A DNA stretch of 64,000 nucleotides. Origin: Donghicola eburneus (GTDB lineage Bacteria > Pseudomonadota > Alphaproteobacteria > Rhodobacterales > Rhodobacteraceae). The DNA lies in the NCBI RefSeq assembly GCF_900115865.1, contig NZ_FOXY01000002.1, positions 485,691 to 549,690 of the forward strand, given 5' to 3'. Every line of letters starts with the position of its first letter. The first letter of the stretch is position 1. Under the pieces are notes generated by a model, which saw nothing but the letters and a program-made list of their open reading frames with translations, was not told the origin of the DNA and made no database searches. This document shows positions 54,517 through 63,983 of the stretch, piece by piece. A program made the translations under genes and the position numbers.

Positions 54517-57500
54517 ATGTTTCGTTTTATTTTTTCATTTTTCATTAGTCTTCAGATTTTGCTTTTTGCAGCCACATCGGTGCTCGCTCAGCGGGCCCTC
54601 GAGAATGGCAGCTTCGAAGAGAACGCACCCGCTTTGGACGGGTCGAACTTATATCCAGTCAGTTGTACCGCCTCACCTCGGGTGGTCACATCAGGCACAT
54701 GGGGCGCATACGTTGCCGCTGGCGACATTCCCGGCTGGGAGACAGAGGCCAGCTTCAACGCCACAGGCTGCGGCTACTCTGGTGAAGTGATCGAATTTTC
54801 CCGCAAGAACGGCCGAGATGCCCAAGATGGCAGCCACTATATCGAACTGAATTCTTCTGAACCTGCGGGCGTTACGCAACCCATCTGCATTCAGACCGGC
54901 GAAACAGTCGGCTATAGCTTCTGGCACAAATCCTCAGCAACGGCCGGAGGGCTGCCCGAGACAGTGGAGATGTTGGTCGGCGGCATGGTCATTGACAGCA
55001 ACACAGCCACCAACGGATGGGTCGAGGTATCTGGGACCACCACCTACACTGGCCCGTCAGGTATCGTCGATTTTAAATTCCGCAGCACGTCCCCTGCAGT
55101 CGGAAGCGGTTTCTCTCTGGAGGGGAACCTGCTGGACAACGTTTCGCTGACATTCATACCATACGTACAATACAACACCGGAACCTGGAGCGCGTCTGAG
55201 ACCACGGCGTCTCCGAGCGGCCCGTCCATCTTGGTCACGGGCGAGGTCCCGAGCGGGGGCCTGACGGTTCCGATTACCATTGTTGGCGGCACCGCGACCG
55301 AAGGTGACGACTTCACCTACACCAACAGCATTTCTGTCCCAGCGGGCACCTACTCCGACACGCCCTTCGCCATCGATTTCACACTTTTGACCGATGCAAT
55401 GAGCGAAAGCGATGAGACAATCATTTTTGGCATCGGAAATTTGGGGACCGCAGCTCTGGTCGCGGACGCAAGCTGCATCGGGACGCCAGTTGCGACGGCT
55501 ACCTTCACGATTCAGGATATTCCGCCGGTGGTCGACGCCATGGACGACACCCCCGCCGCCTTGAATGGCGCGCTGGGCGCCACCATCCCCAATGTGGTAG
55601 CCAATGACACCCTTGGCGGCGTGGCCGATCCCGCGATTGGCACTGACGTCACCCTCGCTGTCACCGGCACCGCGCAGGATGGCACCACGGCGCTTGGCCT
55701 CGACGTGACCCCCGCAGCGGGCAGCATCTCCCTTGATCCCGCCACCGGCGAGATCACCGTCGCCCCCGGCACCACCGCGGGCACGTACCTCTATACCTAC
55801 GAGATCTGCGAGGTCCTCAACCCCGCCAACTGTGACACCGCCGTGGTCACTATTGTGACCGATCCGCAGGCCACCGTGGCCATGGACGACACCCCCGCCG
55901 CGGTGAATGGCGCGCTCGGAGCAACCATCCCCAACGTGGTGGCCAATGACACCCTTGGCGGCGTGGCCGATCCCGCGATTGGCACCGACGTTACTCTCGC
56001 TGTCACCGGCACCGCGCAGGATGGCACCACGGCTCTTGGCCTCGATGCGACCCCCGCAGCGGGCAGCATCTCCCTTGATCCCGCCACCGGCGAGATCACC
56101 GTCGCCCCCGGCACAACCGCGGGCACGTACCTCTATACCTACGAGATCTGCGAGGTCCTCAACCCCGCCAACTGTGACACCGCCGTGGTCACAGTGACTG
56201 TAGATGCCGCAACCATCGACGCCGTTGACGACGCGCCTGCTGCCATCAGCGGATCCGACGGCGCGACGATCCCTTATGTGCTGTCTAACGATATCCTCGA
56301 CGGCACGGCAGGGCCCGCGATCGCAACCGATGTGACCGTGTTCAACAGCGGATCCTCTCAAGACGGCACCACCCCAATCGGGTTGGATACGGTCCCAGCG
56401 CAGGGCAGCATCACCTTTGATGCAGCAAGCGGGGACGTCATTGTTGCGCCCGGCACTTCTGCCGGGACATACACATACACCTATGAAATCTGCGAGGTTC
56501 TTAACCCGACCAATTGTGACAATGCTCAGGTCACGATCCGCATCAATCCGGCCGTGATCGACGCTGTGGACGATGACTTCACAGGCTCTGCTGGGTCTAG
56601 TGTCGTGGCGGGGTCCGCCGGCCCTGTCCTGACGAACGACACAATCGACGGAAACGTCGTTCCAGCCGACGGCTCTCTTACCACGATCGCACTGACCGAC
56701 GACGGCGGCATGACGGGCGCTACGCTGGCGACGGATGGCGCTCTGACGATCCCAGCAGGTATCGCGGCAGGCACTTATGCCCTGACCTACGAGATTTGCG
56801 AGATCCTGAACCCGACCAACTGCGACAGCGCAACCGCGCAGGTCCGCATCACAGATCCCGACCTCTTGGCCCTGATCAAAGAAGATCTGACCAAGGTTCT
56901 GAACGAGGACCGCGCTGCAGCGATCACGCAGCAAGCGGCCCGCATGCAAGGATACGCGTCGGACGGATTGCAGCGTCTGAAGGCACGCACGGCGACGGCC
57001 TGCCAAGAGGCTGTAAACCTAGAGGCCGAAAAAATCTTGTTCGACACTGACCGCGCCATCATCAAGCCGGAAAGCAGTCAAACACTAGATGAGATCGCCT
57101 CAATCCTTGGAACCTGCAAAGGCGTTGCCTTTGAAATTGCGGGGCACACGGACAGCGATGCGTCGATGGCCTATAACGTCGGACTGAGCCAACGTCGCGT
57201 CAATGCTGTCTTGGGCGCCTTGACCGATCGCGGTGTCGACACCGAAGATTTCGTCGCGCGCGCCTATGGAGAAACCAGCCCTGCGACATCGAATGCGACG
57301 GACGCGGGTAAGGCCCAAAACCGCCGCGTGGAGTTCCGCTTGATTGACCAAGCGCCACTGGTCAGCACCTGCCACAATGGCGGCACCCTTCAGCGCCGCA
57401 TTGATGGGGATGCGAACGACACTGAGGCGCAGCTGGATGGCGGTCTCTATCGTGAAACCTATGACTGTGTGCGCGACGAGTGGACCATCGTAGAAAGCGC

Positions 57501-58323
57501 CCTGAGCTTTCATGAAAGTGACGACGGTCAATCGCAACGCCAGCTCAACCTGTCCTTCCGCCGCGAACGCTTCCGCGACGAAACCAGCTTGCGCGGATGG
57601 TTCTTTGGCCTTTATGGCAGCCAAAACGACATCAGCAGCCTTGCCGACGGCGAGATTGCGGGCATTGGGCTGAACGGTGGCATTTATGGCGCGGACCAAC
57701 TGCAAAACGGCCTGTATCTGGATTACTATCTGGGTGCAGCTGCCGGACGTCACGAGTTCGATCTGGCCTTTGACCGCTCAATCGGGACAATTGATGCAGA
57801 CGGACACTACACCTACTTCGCCGGCTTTGCAGGGATCGCCTTGTCCGGTGATCTGGACCTTGGAGAAGTTACTGTCACCCCACGTGGGGGGCTTGAGTTC
57901 GCCTATTCGCCAGAGGCAGAGGTCGAGGTCAAAACCAGCTTGGGCAACCTCACGCAGTATGGTGACTTTAGCCTGAGCGAGATTTCCGGCGGCCGTGCTT
58001 TTATCGAAATCCGTCATGAATGGAGCGTCTGGGAAGACTTGGGCAAGTTCGCCATAGCCCCACGGGTAGCTTGCTACGAACCGCTTGTGGGCGAGGCATT
58101 GGGCTGCACGTATGGCGGATACATTGAGATTGAGCAATCGGACGACGACAGCCCCCTCGCCTATCATGCTCGCCTTGATCTGGAGCAAGGCGAAACCTTC
58201 CGCACGGGCTCGTTCACAGCCGGCATTACCCGCAGGCTGCGCCGCACCATCCTACGCGCAGATGCTACAGTTGACGGAGATGGGCGCGCAAAAGTAGGCA
58301 GTAGCGTAGAGGTCAATTTCTAG
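54517..58323 (+). CDS. Large surface protein: repeats, OmpA domain, C-terminal beta-barrel
   Basis: A 1268-residue envelope protein. A Sec signal peptide (1-25, ending VLAQ) precedes an N-terminal carbohydrate-binding-like domain (about 26-213), a Calx-beta-like segment (about 215-335) and four Ig/cadherin-like repeats of about 105 residues (341-785), each ending in YEICEVLNPxNCD with a Cys pair. A helix leads to an OmpA-like peptidoglycan-binding domain (about 835-943: ILFDTDRAIIKPES, GHTDSDASMAYNVGLSQRR, NRRVEF). The last 260 residues are amphipathic strands ending in Phe, as in autotransporter-type barrels. OmpA in front of the barrel is unusual. The ribosome site is weak. Role unknown; adhesion or envelope tethering is inferred. 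Confidence 0.82.
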   Translation: MFRFIFSFFISLQILLFAATSVLAQRALENGSFEENAPALDGSNLYPVSCTASPRVVTSGTWGAYVAAGDIPGWETEASFNATGCGYSGEVIEFSRKNGRDAQDGSHYIELNSSEPAGVTQPICIQTGETVGYSFWHKSSATAGGLPETVEMLVGGMVIDSNTATNGWVEVSGTTTYTGPSGIVDFKFRSTSPAVGSGFSLEGNLLDNVSLTFIPYVQYNTGTWSASETTASPSGPSILVTGEVPSGGLTVPITIVGGTATEGDDFTYTNSISVPAGTYSDTPFAIDFTLLTDAMSESDETIIFGIGNLGTAALVADASCIGTPVATATFTIQDIPPVVDAMDDTPAALNGALGATIPNVVANDTLGGVADPAIGTDVTLAVTGTAQDGTTALGLDVTPAAGSISLDPATGEITVAPGTTAGTYLYTYEICEVLNPANCDTAVVTIVTDPQATVAMDDTPAAVNGALGATIPNVVANDTLGGVADPAIGTDVTLAVTGTAQDGTTALGLDATPAAGSISLDPATGEITVAPGTTAGTYLYTYEICEVLNPANCDTAVVTVTVDAATIDAVDDAPAAISGSDGATIPYVLSNDILDGTAGPAIATDVTVFNSGSSQDGTTPIGLDTVPAQGSITFDAASGDVIVAPGTSAGTYTYTYEICEVLNPTNCDNAQVTIRINPAVIDAVDDDFTGSAGSSVVAGSAGPVLTNDTIDGNVVPADGSLTTIALTDDGGMTGATLATDGALTIPAGIAAGTYALTYEICEILNPTNCDSATAQVRITDPDLLALIKEDLTKVLNEDRAAAITQQAARMQGYASDGLQRLKARTATACQEAVNLEAEKILFDTDRAIIKPESSQTLDEIASILGTCKGVAFEIAGHTDSDASMAYNVGLSQRRVNAVLGALTDRGVDTEDFVARAYGETSPATSNATDAGKAQNRRVEFRLIDQAPLVSTCHNGGTLQRRIDGDANDTEAQLDGGLYRETYDCVRDEWTIVESALSFHESDDGQSQRQLNLSFRRERFRDETSLRGWFFGLYGSQNDISSLADGEIAGIGLNGGIYGADQLQNGLYLDYYLGAAAGRHEFDLAFDRSIGTIDADGHYTYFAGFAGIALSGDLDLGEVTVTPRGGLEFAYSPEAEVEVKTSLGNLTQYGDFSLSEISGGRAFIEIRHEWSVWEDLGKFAIAPRVACYEPLVGEALGCTYGGYIEIEQSDDDSPLAYHARLDLEQGETFRTGSFTAGITRRLRRTILRADATVDGDGRAKVGSSVEVNF
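55537..56193 (+). repeat. Two near-identical 315-base repeats in the surface-protein gene
   Basis: Copies at 55537-55851 and 55879-56193, period 342 bases (114 codons). They differ at only a few positions in 315, including silent sites, which points to recent duplication or gene conversion. The third and fourth protein repeats (from about 56220 and 56565) are clearly diverged at DNA level. Confidence 0.85.
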
Positions 58324-58352
58324 ACACTTGCTGACTGATCAAGAACAAAGAG

Positions 58353-58388
58353 AAAGGCCCTTTTCCAATTTCGGAACTGGGCCTTTTA
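58353..58388 (+). terminator. Terminator after the large surface protein
   Basis: AAAGGCCC pairs with GGGCCTTT through an AT-containing loop and is followed by TTATTTAT. Confidence 0.78.
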
Positions 58389-58546
58389 TTTATGGCTTGG
58401 ACCGTAAGGTTATCCCTATCGGCTTCAAAGGCACCATAAATGCCCTCTTTCTCACAGACCTGGCGATCAAAACCCATCGCGACCTCGAAGGCCGCGCAAA
58501 GGCCGGCAAATGCGTCGGTGTAATGAGCCAGCATTTTCTGCTCAGT

Positions 58547-58775
58547 TTAAGCCGTTAATCTGAATGCCTCGGCAGGCGTGCGCATGGCAAGGGCCTGATG
58601 ACGGCGGCTGTTATTATATAAGCTGATCCAGTCGCCGATGACGCGCGTGGCGTGCTGGATGCTCTCGAAGCGATGACGGTTGTACATCGTTCTTTGAGGG
58701 TGCGGATGACCCTTTCGACCATGCCATTCTGCTGCGAGCAGTGTGGGGTAATGAACCCCTGATGCAGACCATAGC
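58547..58775 (-). pseudogene. IS3-family transposase OrfB, C-terminal remnant
   Basis: Reads RYGLHQGFITPHCSQQNGMV, then VIRTLKER and, after a frameshift near 58685, HRFESIQHATRVIGDW and the usual HQALAMRTPAEAF end. These are the last third of an IS3-family (IS407-like) DDE transposase around its catalytic Glu. The 5' side is cut at 58775, where the IS66 element begins. The matching OrfA fragment lies at 62774-63025, so both belong to one broken element or to two related copies. Confidence 0.85.
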
Positions 58776-58854
58776 GTAAGCGCCGCGCCATCGCTCTCGT
58801 AGGTGTTATTTTCTGTTTCTTTTAGAAGGAGCCGTCCAGATATGGAGGGTTCTT

Positions 58855-59285
58855 ATGGATGATACGGTACAAAATTACGTAACTTGCCACAGTGCCGAAG
58901 AAGGATATGGCGGGCGTATTGATGTTGTGATGGGTCCAACGGGCCGGCGCCGGTGGCCGGAACATGTGAAGGCGGAGCTGGTGCTGGAGAGTTACCGTGA
59001 TGGGTTTCGGTCGCGGACGTTGCTCGCAAGCACGGTATCTCCGCGCCGCAGCTTCATTCCTGGCGTCGTGCTGCCCGTGAAGGGGTTCTTGCAATGCCCG
59101 ATGACGACATCCCTGGGTTGGTGCCTGTGGTCGTTGAAGGGCATGACGGCGACGCCCGTGTTGCCCGTCGGAACGAATGCGATGGAATTGTGCTGGAAAT
59201 CGAAGGCGTTCGGGTCTTAGTGCCGGCAAGATTTGCCCCCGACCATCTTGGCCATATTTTGTCTGCCATTCGGGCTTCCACATGA
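58855..59285 (+). pseudogene. tnpA: IS66 TnpA, frameshifted
   Basis: The 5' part encodes RRRWPEHVKAELVLESYRDGF, the HTH start typical of IS66 OrfA. Near 59005 the reading frame shifts, and the continuation is SVADVARKHGISAPQLHSWR to RFAPDHLGHILSAIRAST. A four-base ATGA joins its end to tnpB. GGAGG precedes the start. The shift makes the protein non-functional unless frameshifted. Confidence 0.85.
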
Positions 59286-60136
59286 TCTTGCCTGGAGGGG
59301 CGTACCACGTCTATCTGGCAACGCGGCCGGTCGACGTCCGAAAGCGGCATGCGGATTTGGCGTTGGTGGTCCAAACAGTGCTGGGACGTGATCCGTACAG
59401 TGGGGCGATCCGCAAATTGTGGTGTTCCAGCATTCCAGAAGCCGGAGCGCCAAAACCGCTCAAGAGATCTTCCGTGACTTCCAGGGGCGCCAGCTGACCG
59501 TTGATGGCTACGCCGGATACGATGCATTAGGTGATCCGAAGAAAACCAATGCCCCTTGGACGATGGCCTATTGCTGGACGCATTGGCGACGCCGGTTCGT
59601 CGATTATAGCCGCACGACACAATCCCCGATTTGTCTGGAAATGACCAATCGCGTCGCGCAGCTTTATCGGATCGAGGCTGACATCCGGGGCAAAGCGCCG
59701 GACGTTCGGCGCGCCGTCAGGAAACAGCTTTCCAAGCCCATCGTGGCTGCACTGCGTCTTTGGCTGGAAGGGCAACGCGACCTGCTCTCTTCAAGCTCGG
59801 ATCTGGCCCGCCATATCAGGTATGGCCTCAAACGATGGGTGGGCCTGACGCGGTTCCTTGACGATGGCTGCATCGAGATGGATACGAATGCAGTAGAGAA
59901 CGCAATTCGCCCGATTCCTCTTACAAGAAAGAATGCACTCTTTGCGGGAAACGACGAAGGGGGCGGTCACATGGGCACGCATGGCATCGCTGATCGGTAC
60001 CTGCAAACTGAACGGCATCAACCCGCAGGCCTACCTGGAACACGTGCTGGACAAGATATTGAACGGACATATGCAGGACGACATCAAAAGCCTGCTGCCG
60101 TGGAACTTCAAGCCGAACGGGCCAAAGTACTCATGA
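59282..60136 (+). pseudogene. IS66 TnpB-TnpC deletion fusion
   Basis: The first about 45 codons are TnpB (MILPGGAYHVYLATRPVDVR, GRDPYSGAI). Near 59410 the sequence jumps to the middle of the TnpC transposase in another frame: DPQIVVFQHSRSR, LTVDGYAGYDAL, then the catalytic-Glu region DTNAVENAIRPIPLTRKN. A one-base gain in a five-G run at 59959-59963 shifts the frame again before the C-terminal LIGTCKLNGINPQAYLEHVL. The 3' half of tnpB and 5' half of tnpC are missing, so the element cannot transpose alone. Confidence 0.82.
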
Positions 60137-60312
60137 GCAAGATGAAAGATCTCAAGCGCAGCATCGAGGTGATCGCAGGGCAAGTCACGGCTCAGCAGAT
60201 GATCATAGAGGGCGTCATCGTCGAAGCCCTCCGCAAGAATGCCATCGACGAAGCGCAAATCATGGCGCTGCTGACCCAAGGCATGGATATTTTGAGAACA
60301 ACAAAAGCATGA
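60133..60312 (+). CDS. 59-residue passenger ORF of the IS66 element
   Basis: ATG 60133 overlaps the tnpC stop (ATGA). The product begins MSKMKDLKRSIEVIAGQ, is highly helical, and ends DILRTTKA. No family is recognised. Its coupling to tnpC and then to the next 30-residue frame suggests co-translation with the transposase. It may be a transposition accessory or a passenger. Confidence 0.5.
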   Translation: MSKMKDLKRSIEVIAGQVTAQQMIIEGVIVEALRKNAIDEAQIMALLTQGMDILRTTKA

Positions 60313-60401
60313 CCAAGAGCGAGTCCTTCGGTGCTATCGGCACCCTGACAAGCGTTGCTGACACGATCAAACGAATGAACGACGCGAAGCTTATCGGCTG
60401 A
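60309..60401 (+). CDS. 30-residue passenger ORF of the IS66 element
   Basis: ATG 60309 again overlaps the preceding stop (ATGA). Product MTKSESFGAIGTLTSVADTI and ten more residues. A short frame can occur by chance, but the third successive ATGA overlap in the same element makes it worth recording. No function assigned. Confidence 0.35.
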   Translation: MTKSESFGAIGTLTSVADTIKRMNDAKLIG

Positions 60402-60527
60402 GCGCTTGCCACCAACCCAAGTGTCGTCAAGCCGAAACTCAGTGGGTGATCAGGCGGCGCTTGTAAGTGGCAGGCTTATTCTCCCCAAAACGGGCAAGTG
60501 AATTTTCCCCAGTTGAGGCACTGAGTG

Positions 60528-60563
60528 GCCAATTCTGAGGGGGCATGCCCCCTCAGAATTGGC
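60528..60563. repeat. Perfect 36-base palindrome at the IS21 left end
   Basis: The left arm GCCAATTCTGAGGGGGCA is the exact complement of the right arm, with no loop bases. It lies between the terminal repeats and the istA start. It could be a strong hairpin in mRNA read in from outside, shielding istA, or a binding site. Confidence 0.85.
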
Positions 60564-60615
60564 TTTCGCCAAAATCTACCCCGCAATGCTCTCTATTGGA
60601 TGGGAGGATTGCCGG

Positions 60616-61850
60616 GTGATCCAACTGAGAAACCTTGTGTTGATACATGATTTGAAGCGTCAGGGGCTGAGCGTAAGTGCAATTGCCCGACAGATGGGCT
60701 GCGATCGCAAGACCGTCCGCAAATACCTTGATCTTGGACTTGAGCCGCCGATTTATGGGCCGCGCCCCCTTCGTGGGAGCAAACTGGATGGATACCAGCA
60801 CTATTTGCAAGAGCGCGTGACCCAGTTTCCGGGGCTGTCCGGGCGACGCCTTTTCCGTGAGATCAAGGAGCTTGGGTATGAAGGCAGCTATTCCACCGTG
60901 AAGGGATTTTTGCGAGAGATCCGGCCACCTGCCCAAACGCCTTTCGAACGCCGGTTCGAGACCCCGCCAGGTCAACAGGCGCAGGTCGACTTCGCCGAGT
61001 TTCCGGTTTGCTTTACCGACGAGCCAGATACAGTGCGCAAAGTCTGGCTCTTCAGTCTGGTCCTTGGGCATAGCCGCTGGATGTGGGGCAGGTTCGCCGA
61101 CAGTCAGAACCTGCAGACAGTCCTCCGATGTCACATCGCCACCTTCGAGGCCCTAGGAGGGACGCCAGAAGAAATCCTGTATGACCGGATGAAGACGGGG
61201 TCATCGGCGAAGACGCAGCAGGTGTGGTGACGTACAACAGGTCACTCGTGGCCTTGCTGACGCACTACGGCGCTGCCCCTAAGGCTTGTAAACCCTATCG
61301 TGCAAAGACGAAGGGAAAAGTTGAGCGGCCTTTCCGGTACATCCGCCAAGACTTCTTCCTGGCACGCAACTTCCGCAATTTACAGGATTTGAATGGGCAG
61401 TTCTCCGCATGGCGGGCAACCGTTGCCAACCCGCGTGTTCATGCGACCACGGGCCGTGTCGTTGATGACGCCTTTGCCCTGGAGCAACCAGCGCTGATCG
61501 CCTTACCGGCCCTGCCGTATGATGCTGTGCTCAGTGTGGAGCGCCGGGTCAGCAAGGACGGCATGATCTCGGTCGATGGCAACCTTTACAGCGTACCGGA
61601 TACGGCACGCAGGCGCACGCTGGAAGTCCAGAACCATACGCGGGATATCCGCATCTTTGAGGATGGGGTGGAAATTGCCCGACATCCTGTGCTCGAGGGC
61701 AAAAACCAACGGCGTGTTGATCCGAGCCATCGCAAAGCCCCTCCGAAGCGGCAGGTCGTGCGCTCGGAGCGGCCATCAGGCCTTCACCGATCCCTCGACT
61801 TTTACGATGCGGTTGGGCGTCGGCTATCAACTGGACAGGTGTCGCGATGA
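60616..61850 (+). pseudogene. istA: IS21 transposase IstA, frameshifted
   Basis: GTG 60616 with GGAGG eight bases upstream starts the protein at VIQLRNLVLIHDLKRQG. The HTH (SVSAIARQMGCDRKTVRKYL) and first catalytic Asp region (QAQVDFAEF) are present. Near 61197 (ACGGGGTC) one base is missing, ending the frame at 61230; the continuation VIGEDAAGVVTYN to the C-terminus is intact in the next frame (CKPYRAKTKGKVERPFRYIR has the catalytic Glu). Either a recent inactivating deletion or a read error. Confidence 0.87.
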
Positions 61851-62689
61851 GCGGGCTTCTGGACCGCGTCCGCGGCGCACTGGTGGGGTTGAAGATGCCT
61901 CGAGCTCTGGAGGCGCTTGATCATACCCTGCATCGCCTCGAGCAAGGGGAAATCACGGCCTTGGAAGCCATCGACACGCTCTTGAGCGAGGAATATTCCA
62001 CGCGTGAGACGCGCTGGATTGATGTCGCACTCAAGACAGCACGCCTTGTTCCGATCAAGACGCTGGAGGGCTTTGACTTTGCCTTCCAGCCGTCGATCGA
62101 CAGAGAGCGGGTGGCCGCCCTGGCGCAGCTGGACTTCATTCGCAGAGCTGAGGTGGTTCACTTTCTGGGGCCGCCGGGCACAGGGAAATCCCACTTGGCC
62201 ACAGCGCTTGGGGTCGCAGCCGTCAAAGCGGGGCGCAGTGTGTATCGCGCCACCCTGGCTGAATTGGTCGAAGCCCTGTCGAAAGCCGAACGAGAGGGTC
62301 GGCTGATCGAGAAGATCCGCTTCTACACACGCGCTTCACTGCTGATTGTCGATGAGATCGGATACCTCCCAATCACACAGGGTGGTGCCAATCTGTTCTT
62401 CCAGCTCGTTAACGCGCGCTATGAAAAAGGCGCGATGATCCTGACCTCCAACCGTGGCTTCGCGGAGTGGGGTGAAGTCTTTGGAGATCCAGTCGTGGCG
62501 ACCGCTTTGCTGGATCGTCTCCTCCATCACGCTGTCGTCATGCACATCGAAGGAGCAAGCTACCGCCTGCGTGGTCATGCCGATCTCATTCCAGAGCATG
62601 TGCGTGCAAATGCGCCCATTGCGCCGCCCCCACCTCCAAAGCGCAGAGGGCGCCCACCCAAAATCAAAAATGGAGCTGCCAGTCTATAA
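61847..62689 (+). CDS. istB: IS21 helper ATPase IstB
   Basis: A 280-residue AAA+ ATPase that assists IstA. Walker A GPPGTGKSHLATAL, Walker B LLIVDEIGYLP and the sensor region MILTSNRGFAEWGEVFGD are intact. ATGA overlap with the istA frame. The Pro/Lys-rich tail (APPPPPKRRGRPPK) is usual. Intact, unlike istA. Confidence 0.95.
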   Translation: MSGLLDRVRGALVGLKMPRALEALDHTLHRLEQGEITALEAIDTLLSEEYSTRETRWIDVALKTARLVPIKTLEGFDFAFQPSIDRERVAALAQLDFIRRAEVVHFLGPPGTGKSHLATALGVAAVKAGRSVYRATLAELVEALSKAEREGRLIEKIRFYTRASLLIVDEIGYLPITQGGANLFFQLVNARYEKGAMILTSNRGFAEWGEVFGDPVVATALLDRLLHHAVVMHIEGASYRLRGHADLIPEHVRANAPIAPPPPPKRRGRPPKIKNGAASL

Positions 62690-62773
62690 TCCCGCAGACA
62701 ACCGAGACACCAAACTGGGGAATCTTAACTTGCCCGTTCTGGGGATTTTTGACCTGCCATTGACAGCGCTTAC

Positions 62774-63025
62774 CCTTCAGCAGGTCATTCTGCATGCTGA
62801 CATGCGCTTCAGGTGCCGGTTCTCCTCAGCCATGGACTTCATCTCGCTGATGAGGCTGGCCTCCATGCCGCCGTAATTCGCACGCCATTTGTACAGTGTC
62901 GCACTGCTCATCCCGTGATCGCGGCACAGCTCGGCGGCGGGCACTCCGCCAACCATCTAGCGCAGCACTGCCATGATCTGCGCTTCGGTAAATCGTGTCA
63001 TCTTCGTCAGAATCTCCTCGTTCAT
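62774..63025 (-). pseudogene. IS3-family OrfA remnant
   Basis: Reads MNEEILTKMTRFTEAQIMAV, an in-frame TAG at the complement of 62957-62959, then VPAAELCRDHGMSSATLYKW and NYGGMEASLISEMKSM, the HTH and coiled coil of IS3-family OrfA. A small deletion near its end shifts the frame, and it is cut at 62774 by the IS66 element. Together with 58547-58775 it frames the nest. Confidence 0.83.
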
Positions 63026-63065
63026 CCTGCCCTGAAAATTCTACTTCCGCATCCCCTTAAGATCT

Positions 63066-63983
<918 letters not shown>

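Larger units (their letters stand above)
60462..62765 (+). mobile_element. IS21-family insertion sequence, 2304 bp
   Basis: Ends are imperfect inverted repeats TGTAAGTGGCAGG (60462) and, on the complement, TGTCAATGGCAGG (62765), each followed by subterminal CCCC-AACGGGCAAGT and TTCCCCAG repeats, the multiple-terminal-repeat pattern of IS21. A 5-bp target duplication GCGCT lies at 60457-60461 and 62766-62770. It contains istA (frameshifted) and istB. It inserted into the right end of the IS66 element; removing it restores that element's GCGCTTAC terminus. Confidence 0.92.
58776..62773 (+). mobile_element. Decayed IS66-family element (interrupted by IS21)
   Basis: Ends are matching inverted repeats: GTAAGCGCCGC from 58776 and, after removing the inserted IS21 and one copy of its target repeat, the complement of GTAAGCGCCGC ending at 62773. 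Without the IS21 the remnant is about 1.69 kb, shorter than the roughly 2.5 kb of intact IS66 elements, because tnpB and tnpC are fused by an internal deletion. Flanking octamers (ACCATAGC, CCTTCAGC) do not match, so the expected 8-bp target duplication is absent. Confidence 0.82.

Noticed and set aside
55537..56193. Possible CRISPR-like or satellite array
   Set aside because: The repeats are 315 bases long, in frame, and encode Ig-like domains; there are no short spaced repeats.
55057..57006. 649-codon minus-strand open frame
   Set aside because: Shadow of the large surface-protein gene; Gly/Asp/Arg repeats only mirror the sense repeats.
59282..59497. Intact IS66 tnpB
   Set aside because: Only the first about 45 codons match TnpB; the rest of the frame is out-of-frame TnpC sequence after a deletion.
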